From Acidobacteria bacterium RIFCSPLOWO2_12_FULL_68_19 (GTDB lineage: Bacteria; Acidobacteriota; Vicinamibacteria; Vicinamibacterales; UBA2999), in the NCBI GenBank assembly GCA_001767525.1, contig MELF01000036.1:62001-126000 (forward strand): a DNA stretch of 64,000 nucleotides, read 5' to 3'. Position 1 is the stretch's first letter. Each line of letters opens with the position of its first letter. Shown here one piece after another: positions 51,907-61,055 of the stretch. The notes under the pieces were generated by a model. That model was given only the letters and a program-made list of their open reading frames with translations. It was not told the origin of the DNA and ran no database searches. Made by a program: the position numbers and the translations under genes.

Positions 51907-53736
51907 CTACGGCTGGACTGCCTGGGGCGGGCCTGGCGCCGGCGCCGGTGTCGGCGGCTGAATCGGCGCGACCGGTGACGGCGCGGCCGGCGGAGCCGGC
52001 GGGGGCGCGGGAGCGGGCTGGCCCTGGGCGGGAGGCGCCACGGGCGTCTCGAGCGGCAAATCGATGAGGCCGCCCGTGCCGGTGCCGCGGCCGACGCGGA
52101 ATGGACGCAGATCCTCTTGCGACAGCTCGAGCACGCGGATGATCCGGGGCGTCAGCGTGAGGACGATGTCGGTTTCCTGCGTCTCGCGGCGGTTGTGAGC
52201 GAAGAGGCGCCCGACGATCGGCAGGTCGCTCAGCCCGGGAATCCCCGCCGAGACGTTCCGCTCGTCGTCGCGGATGAGGCCGGCCAGCAGGTTCGTCTCT
52301 CCGTCGCGCAGGCGGATGACGGTGCTGATCTCGCGGTTGCCGAAGGTCGGCAGCCCGCCGAACCCGGTGCCGGAAATGCTGCTCACGAGGATCTTCAGCG
52401 CCAGCGACACCTCGTCGTCGTGGTGCGTGCGCGGCGTGATGTCGATGTTGACGCCGATGTTCTCGTAGTTGAACGAGGTGATCGGCTGCTGGGCGACGCC
52501 GCCGGTGGCGATCGGCGCGAACGTCGTCACCGGCACCGGGACGCGCTCGCCGAACCGGGCCGCCGCCGTCATCCCTTCCGAGGTGCGCAGCTGCGGGTTG
52601 GCCAGCGTCCTCGTGGTGCTGTCGGACTTCAGCAGCCGGTAGAACAGCGCCGGGAGATTCGTCATGAAGACGTCCGATTGCGAGAGACTGCGCACGTCGC
52701 GGAGCGTCAGATCGTCGCGGTTGACGTCGGCGGCGCCGCTCAGCCCGGGCGCGCCGGAGGAGGCGAGCTGCAGCCCGTACTCGCGAAGCCGCGTGCGGTC
52801 GATCTCGAGCAGCTCGACGTCGATGATCACCTCCGGCCGCGCCTTGTCGATGGCGGTGATGAGCCGGCCGGCGGCGGCCACCCGCTCCGGCGTGTCCTTG
52901 ATCGACAGGGCATTGGTCGCGGTGATCGGCGCGAGCCGGCGGTTGTCGATCACGATCCGCAGCAGGTCGAGCGTTTCCTTGACGTCCGCGTTGCTCAGGT
53001 AGAACGTGCGGACGATCTCCTCCTCGTACTCGGTCCGCTTCGCCGGCGTGTCAGGAACGACGGTGATCGTGCGCTGGGCCGTGACGCGATAGAAGTTCCG
53101 CGTCGCCGCCGACAGCGACGAGAGCGCCTCCTCGAAGGTCGCGTTGCGCAGGTCGATCGTCACCGGCTGATCGCGAAACTGCGGATCGAAGACGATGTTG
53201 ACGTTGGCAAAGCGGGCCAGGGCGGCGTAGACGTCGCGGCTGCCCGCGTCGCGGAAGGACAGCGAACCGGGCAGGCGGACGTCGGACGGCAGATCGAGGC
53301 CGGGCGGCTGGAGCGTGCGCGAGCGCTCGATCAGCGTTTCGAGCTCGGTCTTCCCTTCGCGGGCGACCGCCACCTTGGTGCGGAGTTCTCCCCGCACCTT
53401 GTCGAGCAGCTCCCTGATGTTCGGCTCGCCCGGGTTGAGCTCGGTGGCGGTCTGCAGCTCGACGAGCGCCTCTTCGAGCCGCCCCGCGCCGTGGTGCCGG
53501 CGCCCGCGCGTGTAGTGGTCCTGGGCGGCGTGCAGCCGCGCCCGCTCGAGCCCCTGCCGGGCGTCCCGGTTGTCGGGATCGGCCTGGAGCGCGCGGGTGT
53601 ACTCGATGACGGCCCGGTCGAAGTCCTGGCCGAGCTCCGCCTGCTGGCCCGCGCGCACGGCGCCCGTCGTTGCGCAGCCGGCGAGCGCGACGGCCAGAAG
53701 GAGCAGCAGGACGAGACGGTTACTTGGGTGAGCCAT
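51907..53736 (-). CDS. Outer-membrane secretin lipoprotein with TPR repeats (GspD/PilQ-type)
   Basis: Protein of 609 residues. A signal peptide with lipobox LAGC (Cys near 21) is followed by TPR repeats (about 30-110), a secretin N-domain (about 155-260, VNIVFDPQFRDQPVTIDLRN), a second N-domain, and the secretin pore domain (about 370-555, ENIGVNIDITPRTHHDDEVSL, GETNLLAGLIRDDE, IPGLSDLPIVGRLF). A Pro-rich tail ends it. It forms the outer-membrane channel of a type II secretion or type IV pilus machine. Its start lies inside the 3' end of lolA. Confidence 0.87.
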   Translation of the reverse strand: MAHPSNRLVLLLLLAVALAGCATTGAVRAGQQAELGQDFDRAVIEYTRALQADPDNRDARQGLERARLHAAQDHYTRGRRHHGAGRLEEALVELQTATELNPGEPNIRELLDKVRGELRTKVAVAREGKTELETLIERSRTLQPPGLDLPSDVRLPGSLSFRDAGSRDVYAALARFANVNIVFDPQFRDQPVTIDLRNATFEEALSSLSAATRNFYRVTAQRTITVVPDTPAKRTEYEEEIVRTFYLSNADVKETLDLLRIVIDNRRLAPITATNALSIKDTPERVAAAGRLITAIDKARPEVIIDVELLEIDRTRLREYGLQLASSGAPGLSGAADVNRDDLTLRDVRSLSQSDVFMTNLPALFYRLLKSDSTTRTLANPQLRTSEGMTAAARFGERVPVPVTTFAPIATGGVAQQPITSFNYENIGVNIDITPRTHHDDEVSLALKILVSSISGTGFGGLPTFGNREISTVIRLRDGETNLLAGLIRDDERNVSAGIPGLSDLPIVGRLFAHNRRETQETDIVLTLTPRIIRVLELSQEDLRPFRVGRGTGTGGLIDLPLETPVAPPAQGQPAPAPPPAPPAAPSPVAPIQPPTPAPAPGPPQAVQP

Positions 53737-54379
53737 CCGTGATGACGTCGACGCCACGGGGGATTCGGAACGCAAACTCCTTATCGGATATTCCCCGGTT
53801 TTCCTTCAGGTTCGAGAAGCTCAGCGCGGAATCGCCTCCCTGGCGGTCGCGCGTGGTCAGACCGCGGATTTGCAGCGTCGCCGGATCGAGGGCGACGATG
53901 AGGTACTCGTATTCCGGCTCCTCGCGCCGCGGCGTCAGCTTGAGGGCCGTGGCGCCGGCAAGGGGGGTGTCCGCCGGGGAGGCGGTGAAATCCCGGACGA
54001 TGTCGCCCTTACCAGCCAGGAAGAGCGCCGGCGTGGACGCCTCGTCGCCGGCGGGCAGCGGCGTGACGATGACCTGCCGATCGCCCGGGATGTAGGAGTA
54101 GACCTGGCGCCCGTCGGAGACGAACTCCTTCCTCTCCGGAGCGGTGTAGACCCAACGCATCAGTCCCGGCTTCTTGACGAGCACCGCGCCGCGCTCGGTC
54201 GTCTGCGTGCGGAGCACGCCGCCGCGATAGGTGTGGACGAAGTCGGCCGAAAAGTCCCGAATTCCCTGATAGCGCTGCTGAAGGGCCCGGGCCAGGGTCT
54301 CGGGCGTCGTGCGGGCCTGCGCCCCCAAGGCCGCCGGCACGACTCCAAGGAGAAGGGCGAACATGGCTGTCCTCGCCAT
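53720..54379 (-). CDS. lolA: Outer-membrane lipoprotein carrier protein LolA
   Basis: Periplasmic chaperone ferrying lipoproteins to the outer membrane, 219 residues: signal peptide MARTAMFALLLGVVPAALGA, then LQQRYQGIRDFSADFVHTYRGGV, GLMRWVYTAPERKEFVSDG and QIRGLTTRDRQGGDSALSFSNLKEN. The ATG at 54379 supplies the positive charge a signal peptide needs, but AAAGGAG lies 15 bases before it, separated by the palindrome at 54380-54393. ATG 54364 is an alternative. It precedes the secretin lipoprotein, a possible client. Confidence 0.9.
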   Translation of the reverse strand: MARTAMFALLLGVVPAALGAQARTTPETLARALQQRYQGIRDFSADFVHTYRGGVLRTQTTERGAVLVKKPGLMRWVYTAPERKEFVSDGRQVYSYIPGDRQVIVTPLPAGDEASTPALFLAGKGDIVRDFTASPADTPLAGATALKLTPRREEPEYEYLIVALDPATLQIRGLTTRDRQGGDSALSFSNLKENRGISDKEFAFRIPRGVDVITDGSPK

Positions 54380-54401
54380 CGCTGGATCCAGCGCTCCTTT
54401 C
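54380..54401 (-). promoter_or_regulatory. Palindrome between ribosome-binding site and start of lolA
   Basis: CGCTGGATCCAGCG (54393-54380) is a perfect 14-base palindrome lying exactly between AAAGGAG (54400-54394) and ATG 54379. Folded as a short hairpin it would bring the two into normal distance. Confidence 0.5.
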
Positions 54402-54425
54402 AAGGTCCGGGCCAATCGTAACTCG

Positions 54426-56366
54426 TCAGAATCGGCGCTCCCGGTGTGCTGTTCCGCCGAGGTTGGCCAGTTGAAGTGTCGCCGCAGGGACACGGTACCG
54501 TGGCTGCTGCGCGAAGTCGCTTGCGGCGTAGAAGGGAGGCGACGGCCGTCCGTTGGGGCCAAGCCAGACCAGGCTGACGCCCCGCTCCACGATCAGGATG
54601 TGGTCGCGGCCGCGTACCACGTGACCGAACCCGGCTCGGAGGAACGTGTCGAATGGAAGCCATGCGTCGAGGCGGACGGTGAACGGCTCATCGAGCACGC
54701 GGAACCGCAGCGTAAACGGGCGGTCGGCGCTCCGGTAGATCTGCGGCCGCTCGCCGGCGATGCCGGCAACGACCTCGTAGGCCGCAGGCGCGCGCGCCGG
54801 GACGTTGCCGCCCGTCAGCGCGCCGAGCGCGGCATCGAGCGTCTCCCGATCCAGCGGATACTCCCGCGGCGGTGTAAGGATGCAGAGGACGTAGGGGAGG
54901 CCGCGGGGCACCTGGGCGGCCGCGTCCGGCAGGGAGGCGGCCGCCGGGGCGGGATCTTCGACGAGATCGAATGACGGTCCGTAGGCGGCCAGGATCTCGG
55001 CGGCCGCCTGCGGCGTGAGGACCACGTCTCGTCCGAGGCGATGGGAGTCCTCGACCAGGAACGGCCAGTGCGGCATGACGTCGCCGAGCCGCGCCCACGC
55101 GAGGTCGGGACGGGTATACCGCGCGGTGTACAGGAGGACGTTTTCCAGTTGCCAGTTCAACTGCGCCACGAGCAGCGCGTGCCGATCGTCGAGGCCGGCC
55201 GTGATCTCGGCGATGCGCTGCTCGCCGCGTCGATCCAGATGGCGGTCGGCGGCCGGCCAGGTCGTCCATCCGCGCCAGCCGGCGTAGGCGATCATGAGGA
55301 GCGCCGCGGTCATCCCGAGCGCCCGTCGCCTCTGCTGATTCGCCCGGACGAGCGCAGCGACGCCCGCCCCGGCACAGAACGCCGTCACCAGATGTCCCGG
55401 CAGGAAGAAGACGTGCGAGTCGCCGACGTTGTAGGTGAGCGCGAAGACCGTGTTCAGCGCGTAGATGGTGAGCGCCAGCACGGCCCAGGGGGGCGCGGTC
55501 CGCCAGAGGTATCCCGTCCCGATGAGCGCTGCCGCGACGCCGATGATGCCGAACTGCTGTCGCGCGTCGAACCACCACATCCCGAGGCGCTCGGGCATCC
55601 GGGCGGAGTCGACGCCGAAGATCATGGTCTCCCGCCAGTCCTGCTTCGTCGTGTCGAACCAGAACGCCGCGAGCCGCTCGCCCCACGCGGGGGGTGCGGA
55701 GAGCGACGCCCACACGGCCATGAAGTTCGGCGTGTACTGCAGCGCGCCGATGACGGCCATCGCGAGTGCCGCGAGCACCAGAGGTGGCCGCAGCAGGCCG
55801 CGCCATTCCGGCGTCGTCTGCAGCAGGAACAGCGCACAGGCCGGCACCAGCAGGATCATCGCGAGGTGGTTGCCGAATGCCGCGGCATAGATGCCGTAGA
55901 AGCACAGGAGCCGTCCCCGCGTGGGGCGGGCGGCGTAGGCGTGAAGGGCCAGCAGGGACGCGGACACGAGCGCCAGGTGCAGCGTGTACACCTCGGCAAT
56001 GACTGCCTGCGTCCAGAAGGTGTAGGAGAAGGCGAGCAGGAGTCCGGCCGCGGCGCCAGCGGCCAGCGACCGCGTCACCGAGGCGCAGAGGAACGCCAGC
56101 AGGCCGACGGCCACGCCTCCCCAGACGGCGGAAAGGAGGTTCAAGGCGCGCGCGGGATTGGCGGCGCCCACTGCGGCGACCAACGGTCGCGCCAGCCCGT
56201 AGTAGAGGGGATAGGCCTGGCGGGCGCTGACCTCCGGCCAGAGCACTGCGGCCTGAAAGCCGCCGGTGTCGCCGAGATCCACTCCAGGGACGAGTGTTCG
56301 CGTATACGCCCAGAAGGCGATTGTCGCCACGATCGCGGAGACCGCGATTCTATGCGCCACGCGCAC
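54426..56366 (-). CDS. DUF2723-family multi-pass membrane protein (possible glycosyltransferase)
   Basis: Protein of 646 residues with about ten to twelve membrane segments in the first 370. Typical DUF2723 features are YTRTLVPGVDLGDTGGFQAA with an Asp-rich first loop, FSYTFWTQAVIAEVYTLH, and FAALTYNVGDSHVFFLPGH-like text (FALTYNVGDSHVFFLPGH). The C-terminal 270 residues are soluble. DUF2723 proteins resemble lipid-linked sugar mannosyltransferases; the substrate is unknown. Its start overlaps the 3' end of the PHP gene by 17 bases. Confidence 0.82.
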   Translation of the reverse strand: MRVAHRIAVSAIVATIAFWAYTRTLVPGVDLGDTGGFQAAVLWPEVSARQAYPLYYGLARPLVAAVGAANPARALNLLSAVWGGVAVGLLAFLCASVTRSLAAGAAAGLLLAFSYTFWTQAVIAEVYTLHLALVSASLLALHAYAARPTRGRLLCFYGIYAAAFGNHLAMILLVPACALFLLQTTPEWRGLLRPPLVLAALAMAVIGALQYTPNFMAVWASLSAPPAWGERLAAFWFDTTKQDWRETMIFGVDSARMPERLGMWWFDARQQFGIIGVAAALIGTGYLWRTAPPWAVLALTIYALNTVFALTYNVGDSHVFFLPGHLVTAFCAGAGVAALVRANQQRRRALGMTAALLMIAYAGWRGWTTWPAADRHLDRRGEQRIAEITAGLDDRHALLVAQLNWQLENVLLYTARYTRPDLAWARLGDVMPHWPFLVEDSHRLGRDVVLTPQAAAEILAAYGPSFDLVEDPAPAAASLPDAAAQVPRGLPYVLCILTPPREYPLDRETLDAALGALTGGNVPARAPAAYEVVAGIAGERPQIYRSADRPFTLRFRVLDEPFTVRLDAWLPFDTFLRAGFGHVVRGRDHILIVERGVSLVWLGPNGRPSPPFYAASDFAQQPRYRVPAATLQLANLGGTAHRERRF

Positions 56367-57651
56367 GCTTTCGCGCGATGAAGGCGCGCACGTCGGCGGC
56401 GCTGCGCGTGTTCAGGACCTGCTGCGGCTCAATCCAGCCGCGGCGCGCGGTGCCGACGCCGAATTGCATCTGGCGGCCCAGCGTATCGACGCCGTGGCCG
56501 TCACTGCCTACTTCGATCGTGACGCCGGCCGCGGCGGCGCGCCGCGCGAGAATGCCGTCGAGGTCGAGATGGCCTGGCGCGCCGTCGATCTCCAGCGCGG
56601 TGCCGGTGTCCTCTGCCGCGGCACAGAGCGCCTCGAAGTCGAGCGCGTAGCCGTCGGACTGGCCGGGCACCCGGTTGGTCGGGTGGGTGATGACGTTGAC
56701 GAGGGGGTGATGGATCGCACGGAGATAGCGTTCGGTGAGGCGTCTGCCGTCGTGGCCGCCGTGGTCGTGCAGCGACGCCAGCACGATGTCGAACCGGCCG
56801 AGCACCTCGTCATCGAAATCGAGACTCCCGTCGTGCATGATGTCGACCTCGACGCCGTGCAACACCTCGATGGCCCGCGTCTTCGCGCGCACCGCGTCGA
56901 TCTCGTCACGCTGCCGATCGACGTCGGCGGCCCGCAGCGTGCGCGACGACCAGGCGCGCTCGGAATGGTCCGTGATGGCGATGTATTCGTAGCCGAGCTG
57001 GCGGGCGGCGCTCACCATGTCGGCGATGGTGTCCCGGCCGTCGCTCCAGGTGCTGTGCATGTGGAGGTCGCCCCGGATGTCGAGGTCCGAGAGCAGCCGC
57101 GGCAGGCGTCCTTCGCCTGCGGCTTCGATCTCGCCGTCGCCGTCCCGGAGTTCAGGGGCGACAAAGCGGAGATCCAGCAGGTCGTACAGGTCCTGTTCGG
57201 TCACGCACGAGAGGGGTGCGCCGCTCGCGTGCGCGATCCGTCCATCGGCGAATCGGACGCCGAGCCGTTCGGCTCGGGCCTGCAACTGCGCCACGTGGGC
57301 GCGGGAACCGGTGTGCCAGACGAGGGCGGCGCCCGCGTGATCCGGGTCCGCCAGGTGGAGCGTCACCGGGCCGCGCGGCGTCTCCACTCTGACGCGGGAC
57401 GGCTCCCTGGCGATGATCGAAATCACGATCGGCAGCCGGGCGAACGCGTCCACGAGCTGCGCGTGGCGCCCGGCGGGCGCGACACCGAGCAGCGCCACGT
57501 CGCAGGTGGCCGGCGCGAACCGGCGCAGCCGGCCCACGGCCGTGACGGTACCTGTGCCGAAGCCGGCGCGCCGTGCGTCACGGATGATCGAGGAGGCGAG
57601 CAGGGAGGCACGCCCCAACGGGATGCGCGGCCGCATCAGATCACGGAGCAC
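56350..57651 (-). CDS. PolX-like PHP phosphoesterase lacking the HhH domain and with a degraded polymerase site
   Basis: Protein of 433 residues aligned by eye to PolX from its polymerase domain onwards. It begins at RIPLGRASLLASSIIRDA, so the N-terminal helix-hairpin-helix part (about 180 residues) is absent. The DxD of the polymerase has become DVA (Asp51, Ala53) and the VDLR Asp is Thr97. The PHP domain is intact: DLHMHSTWSDG (His197, His199), AITDHSERA, GVEVDIMHDG, ITHPTNR, and GSDGHGVD. It should act as a metal-dependent phosphoesterase or 3'-5' nuclease and not as a polymerase. Confidence 0.85.
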   Translation of the reverse strand: MLRDLMRPRIPLGRASLLASSIIRDARRAGFGTGTVTAVGRLRRFAPATCDVALLGVAPAGRHAQLVDAFARLPIVISIIAREPSRVRVETPRGPVTLHLADPDHAGAALVWHTGSRAHVAQLQARAERLGVRFADGRIAHASGAPLSCVTEQDLYDLLDLRFVAPELRDGDGEIEAAGEGRLPRLLSDLDIRGDLHMHSTWSDGRDTIADMVSAARQLGYEYIAITDHSERAWSSRTLRAADVDRQRDEIDAVRAKTRAIEVLHGVEVDIMHDGSLDFDDEVLGRFDIVLASLHDHGGHDGRRLTERYLRAIHHPLVNVITHPTNRVPGQSDGYALDFEALCAAAEDTGTALEIDGAPGHLDLDGILARRAAAAGVTIEVGSDGHGVDTLGRQMQFGVGTARRGWIEPQQVLNTRSAADVRAFIARKRARGA

Positions 57652-57776
57652 CCGTCGTCGCGCCTCCGGCGCCGTGGCGAGGCAAGCCGCTCACCATGAG
57701 GAAATTGTACATGGGCGCCCGCCAGCCCGGGGCCGGGGCGCGTGCTACACTGAGACGGCTTCCAACGAGTTCGACC

Positions 57777-57852
57777 GGGCGGCTAGCTCAGCTGGGAGAG
57801 CGCTGCGTTCGCAATGCAGAGGTCAGGGGTTCGATCCCCCTGCCGTCCACCA
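57777..57852 (+). tRNA. tRNA-Ala(CGC)
   Basis: 76 bases including an encoded CCA. The acceptor stem GGGCGGC/GCCGTCC pairs with one G-U; the D arm is GCTC...GAGC; the anticodon stem CTGCG/TGCAG holds the loop TTCGCAA, giving anticodon CGC for codon GCG; the T arm is AGGGG-TTCGATC-CCCCT. A TACACT box at 57746-57751 may be the promoter. pfkA begins 12 bases after it, so the two are probably co-transcribed. Confidence 0.97.
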
Positions 57853-57864
57853 ATCCTCCTCCCT

Positions 57865-58947
57865 ATGCCAGCGGTCAGGAAAATCGGCGTGCTCACCGGC
57901 GGCGGCGACGCCCCGGGGCTGAACGCGGTCATCCGGGCCGTCGTCAAGGCGGCGCACAACGCCGGGGTCGAGGTCATCGGCCTCGAGGACAGCTTCGACG
58001 GCCTGGTCTATCCGGAGAAATCGCGGCGCCTGACGCCGCGCGACGTGACCGGCATACTCCGGCTCGGCGGGACGATTCTGGGCACCGTCAACCGCGGCAA
58101 TCCCTTCGGCGAGCCGATCACGACGCCCGAGGGGACGTTCGACTACGCGGAACGGGTGATCGAAATGTTCCACCGGACCGGCCTCGACGCGCTCGTCTGC
58201 ATCGGCGGCGACGGCACCCTGTCGATCTCCTACGAATTCTTCAAACGGGGCATCCCGCTGGTGGGGGTGCCCAAGACGATCGACAACGATATCGTCGCGA
58301 CCAACAGCTCGTTCGGCTTCGACACCGCCGTCAGCTTCGCCACCGACGCGATCGATCGCCTGCATACGACCGCGGAAGCGCACCGCCGCATCATGGTGGT
58401 CGAGGTGATGGGGCGCTACGCGGGCTGGATCGCGCTGCACGGCGGCGTGGCGGGTGGCGCCGACATCATCCTGATACCCGAGATTCCGTACGACGTCGAG
58501 CAGGTGGCGCAGTGCATCCGCGAGCGCGACTCCTGGGGCGCGCGCTTCAGCATCGTCGTCGTCGCGGAAGGCGCGCGGCCGAGAGGAGGGCAGATGTCGC
58601 TCGTGCAGGAAGCGCGCGGCGGCCAGCCCGAGCGTCTCGGCGGCGCCGGCATGCGGGTCGCGAGGGAACTCGAGGAGCGCACCGGCAAGGAGACGCGGTA
58701 CGTCGTGCTCGGGCACCTGCAGCGCGGCGGCGCGCCGACGGCGTTCGACCGGACGCTGGCGACCCGCTTCGGCGGAAAGGCCGTGGAGCTGCTCCTGACC
58801 GGACAGTTCGGCGTGATGGTCGCGAACCACCCGCCGGATATCGTGCCCGTACCGCTCGGTGAGGTCGTCGGCAAGGTCAGGACGGTCCCGCTCGACTACG
58901 ACCTGATCCACACCGCCCGTGCCCTGGGCGTCTCGTTCGGGGACTAG
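57865..58947 (+). CDS. pfkA: 6-phosphofructokinase (ATP-type group III likely)
   Basis: Phosphorylates fructose-6-phosphate in glycolysis, 360 residues. Motifs: GVLTGGGDAPGLNAVIRAVV, CIGGDGTLSISYEF, VPKTIDNDI, VVEVMGRYAGWIAL, and GHLQRGGAPTAFDR. At the donor site it has Gly in GGDG and Lys in PKTIDND. In this family Gly at the first position favours ATP and Lys at the second is shared with PPi enzymes, so an ATP enzyme of the mixed group is most likely. It converges on frr with a 4-base overlap of stops. Confidence 0.93.
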   Translation: MPAVRKIGVLTGGGDAPGLNAVIRAVVKAAHNAGVEVIGLEDSFDGLVYPEKSRRLTPRDVTGILRLGGTILGTVNRGNPFGEPITTPEGTFDYAERVIEMFHRTGLDALVCIGGDGTLSISYEFFKRGIPLVGVPKTIDNDIVATNSSFGFDTAVSFATDAIDRLHTTAEAHRRIMVVEVMGRYAGWIALHGGVAGGADIILIPEIPYDVEQVAQCIRERDSWGARFSIVVVAEGARPRGGQMSLVQEARGGQPERLGGAGMRVARELEERTGKETRYVVLGHLQRGGAPTAFDRTLATRFGGKAVELLLTGQFGVMVANHPPDIVPVPLGEVVGKVRTVPLDYDLIHTARALGVSFGD

Positions 58948-59513
58948 CGGCCGAGCAGGTCCTGGTCCTTCTTCTGCTGCAGCTCGTCGATGAGCGTGAC
59001 GTGCTCGTCGGTGATCTTCTGCACGTGGTCGAGGCCTTTTCGCTCGTCGTCTTCCGAAATCTTGTGTTCCTTGAGCAGCTTCTTGAGGCGGTCGTTGGCG
59101 TCGCGGCGGAGCTGCCGGACGCCGTTGCGCGCCTCCTCGGCCTGTTTGTGCACGTGGCGCGAGAGCTCCTTGCGGCGCTCGTCGGTGAGCGGAGGAATCG
59201 GAATCCGGACGATCTTTCCGTCGTTCGACGGATTGAGACCGAGATCCGAGGCGCGGATCGCCTTCTCGATGGCGCCCATGAGCGACGGATCGAACGGCTG
59301 CGCGACGATCATCGCCGGCTCTGGGACCGAGAGCGCCGCGACCTGATTGACCGGCATCTTCGAGCCGTAGGCGTCGACCTGGACACCGTCGAGCAGGCTC
59401 ACCGTGGCCCGCCCCGTGCGCACACCGGCCATCTCGCGCCGGACGCGGTCGATGGCGCCGTCCATGCGCTTCTTCACTTCGGCGAACATCCCTGCCAGAT
59501 CGCTGAATTCCAT
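58944..59513 (-). CDS. frr: Ribosome recycling factor
   Basis: Splits the post-termination ribosome with EF-G. The 189 residues have DRVRREMAGVRTGRATVSLLDGV, NQVAALSVPEPAMIVAQPFD, RIPIPPLTDERRKEL and RRDANDRLKKLLKEHKISED. Last gene of the rplM-rpsI-rpsB-tsf-pyrH-frr run. Its stop overlaps that of the converging pfkA. Confidence 0.98.
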   Translation of the reverse strand: MEFSDLAGMFAEVKKRMDGAIDRVRREMAGVRTGRATVSLLDGVQVDAYGSKMPVNQVAALSVPEPAMIVAQPFDPSLMGAIEKAIRASDLGLNPSNDGKIVRIPIPPLTDERRKELSRHVHKQAEEARNGVRQLRRDANDRLKKLLKEHKISEDDERKGLDHVQKITDEHVTLIDELQQKKDQDLLGR

Positions 59514-59521
59514 AGCGCCCC

Positions 59522-60250
59522 CTACGCGCCGACTATCGTGCCGACCGTCTCGCCCAGCACGACGCGGCGGATGTTGCCCGCCTCGCGCAGGTCGAAGACG
59601 ACGATCGGCATCTCGTTGTCCATGCAGAGCGAGATCGCGGTCGCGTCCATGACCTTGAGCTGCCTCTCGAGCACCTGCAGATAGGAAATGGCGGGGTACT
59701 TCGTGGCCGTGGGATCGAGCAGTGGATCGGCCGTATAGACCCCGTCGACCTTCGTCCCCTTGAGGATGACCTCGGCCTTGATCTCCATGGCCCGCAGCGC
59801 CGCAGCCGTGTCGGTGGTGAAATATGGGTTTCCCGTGCCGGCGGCGAAGATGACGACGCGCCCCTTCTCGAGGTGGCGAATCGCCCGCCGCCGGATGAAC
59901 GGCTCGGCCACGGCGCGCATCTCGATCGCGGTGACGACGCGCGTGACGACCCCCTGCTGCTCGAGCGCGTCCTGGAGCGCCAGGCCGTTGATGACCGTGG
60001 CCAGCATCCCCATGTAGTCGGCGGTCGCCCGGTCCATGCCGCGCGCGCTCGCCGCCAGGCCGCGAAAGATGTTGCCGCCGCCGATGACGATCGCCGTCTG
60101 CACGCCGAGCCCCTGAATCTCGCCGACGTCGCGGGCGATGCGGGTGGTGACCGCGGCATCGACCCCGAACTGCTGGTCGCCCATCAGCGCCTCGCCCGAG
60201 AGCTTGAGCAGGACGCGTCCGTAGATGGGGGAGGGCGCTCGATCGGCCAT
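59522..60250 (-). CDS. pyrH: Uridylate kinase
   Basis: Phosphorylates UMP to UDP. The 242 residues contain [27 protein letters not shown], the region [24 protein letters not shown], and [20 protein letters not shown], typical of bacterial UMP kinase of the amino acid kinase fold. The usual tsf-pyrH-frr order is kept. Confidence 0.98.
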   Translation of the reverse strand: MADRAPSPIYGRVLLKLSGEALMGDQQFGVDAAVTTRIARDVGEIQGLGVQTAIVIGGGNIFRGLAASARGMDRATADYMGMLATVINGLALQDALEQQGVVTRVVTAIEMRAVAEPFIRRRAIRHLEKGRVVIFAAGTGNPYFTTDTAAALRAMEIKAEVILKGTKVDGVYTADPLLDPTATKYPAISYLQVLERQLKVMDATAISLCMDNEMPIVVFDLREAGNIRRVVLGETVGTIVGA

Positions 60251-60266
60251 GTCGGGGGAATTATAG

Positions 60267-60872
60267 TCAGTCGATCGATTCGCCGACGCGGTAGCGCGTG
60301 AAGCGCCCGACCGTGATGTTCTCTCCGGTCTTGGCCGACGTCTCGGCGACCATCTGACCGACCGTCACGTTCGGATCGCGGATCGAGGGCTGCTCCAGGA
60401 GCACGAACTGCGCGTAGAAGCTGTTGAGCTTCCCGTCGACAATCTTGTCGAGCACGTGCGCCGGCTTGCCGGACCCCTCCATCTGGGCGCGGTAGATCGC
60501 TATTTCCTTCTCGATCGCCTCGGCGGGCACCTCCTCGCGGCGCCCCCACTTCGGATCGGCCGCCGCGATATGCATCGCCACTTCCTTGACGAGGCCCTGG
60601 AAGGCCTCGGTGCGCGCCACGAAGTCCGACTCGCAGTTCACCTCCACGAGGACGCCGATCTTGCCGCCCATGTGGATGTAGCTGCCGATGAGGCCCTGGG
60701 CGGTGGCCCGGCCGGCGCGCTTGGCGGCCTGCGCCAGCCCCCGCTTGCGCAGCAGCGTCAGCGCCTCGTCCATGTTCCCGTTGGCCTCGGCGAGCGCCGC
60801 CTTGCACTCCATCATGCCCGCGCCCGTCTTGTCGCGGAGCTGCTTGACCTGATCTGCCGTAATCGTTGCCAT
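60267..60872 (-). CDS. tsf: Elongation factor Ts (short form)
   Basis: Nucleotide exchange factor for EF-Tu. The 201 residues begin [26 protein letters not shown] and have [17 protein letters not shown]. The length matches the short (Thermus-like) form with one core subdomain. ATG 60872 is chosen over an upstream start that would read the word-repeat array. Confidence 0.97.
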   Translation of the reverse strand: MATITADQVKQLRDKTGAGMMECKAALAEANGNMDEALTLLRKRGLAQAAKRAGRATAQGLIGSYIHMGGKIGVLVEVNCESDFVARTEAFQGLVKEVAMHIAAADPKWGRREEVPAEAIEKEIAIYRAQMEGSGKPAHVLDKIVDGKLNSFYAQFVLLEQPSIRDPNVTVGQMVAETSAKTGENITVGRFTRYRVGESID

Positions 60873-60896
60873 GGTCTCTCTCTCGTCCTGGGTTCG

Positions 60897-60966
60897 GGCT
60901 TCAGCCCAACGCCCAGGGTCCAAAGCCCAAAGCCCAAGGTCCAAAGCCCACGGCCCAAGGCCCGTA
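60897..60966. repeat. CCAAAGCCC/GGGCTTTGG word repeat between rpsB and tsf
   Basis: The words CCAAAGCCCAAAGCCCAAGG, GGTCCAAAGCCC and GGCCCAAGGCCC follow one another for about 70 bases in the leader of tsf. The GTGGGCTTTGGA stretch (minus strand) also occurs before rpsP at 36395-36452. Confidence 0.9.
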
Positions 60967-60970
60967 CATG

Positions 60971-60995
60971 AAAAGCGCCGGCCAGATGCCGGCGT
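60971..60995 (-). terminator. Hairpin terminator or attenuator between rpsB and tsf
   Basis: On the minus strand an eight-pair GC stem (60995-60988 with 60982-60975, loop ATCTG) is followed by TTTT. It lies 60 bases after rpsB and before the word repeat of the tsf leader, and could lower expression of the distal genes. Confidence 0.6.
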
Positions 60996-61055
60996 CTCGG
61001 AGCACGGCGGCGCAGCGACACCCCGACGCGCGCACGCCGCGCGCGGGCCCCGATT

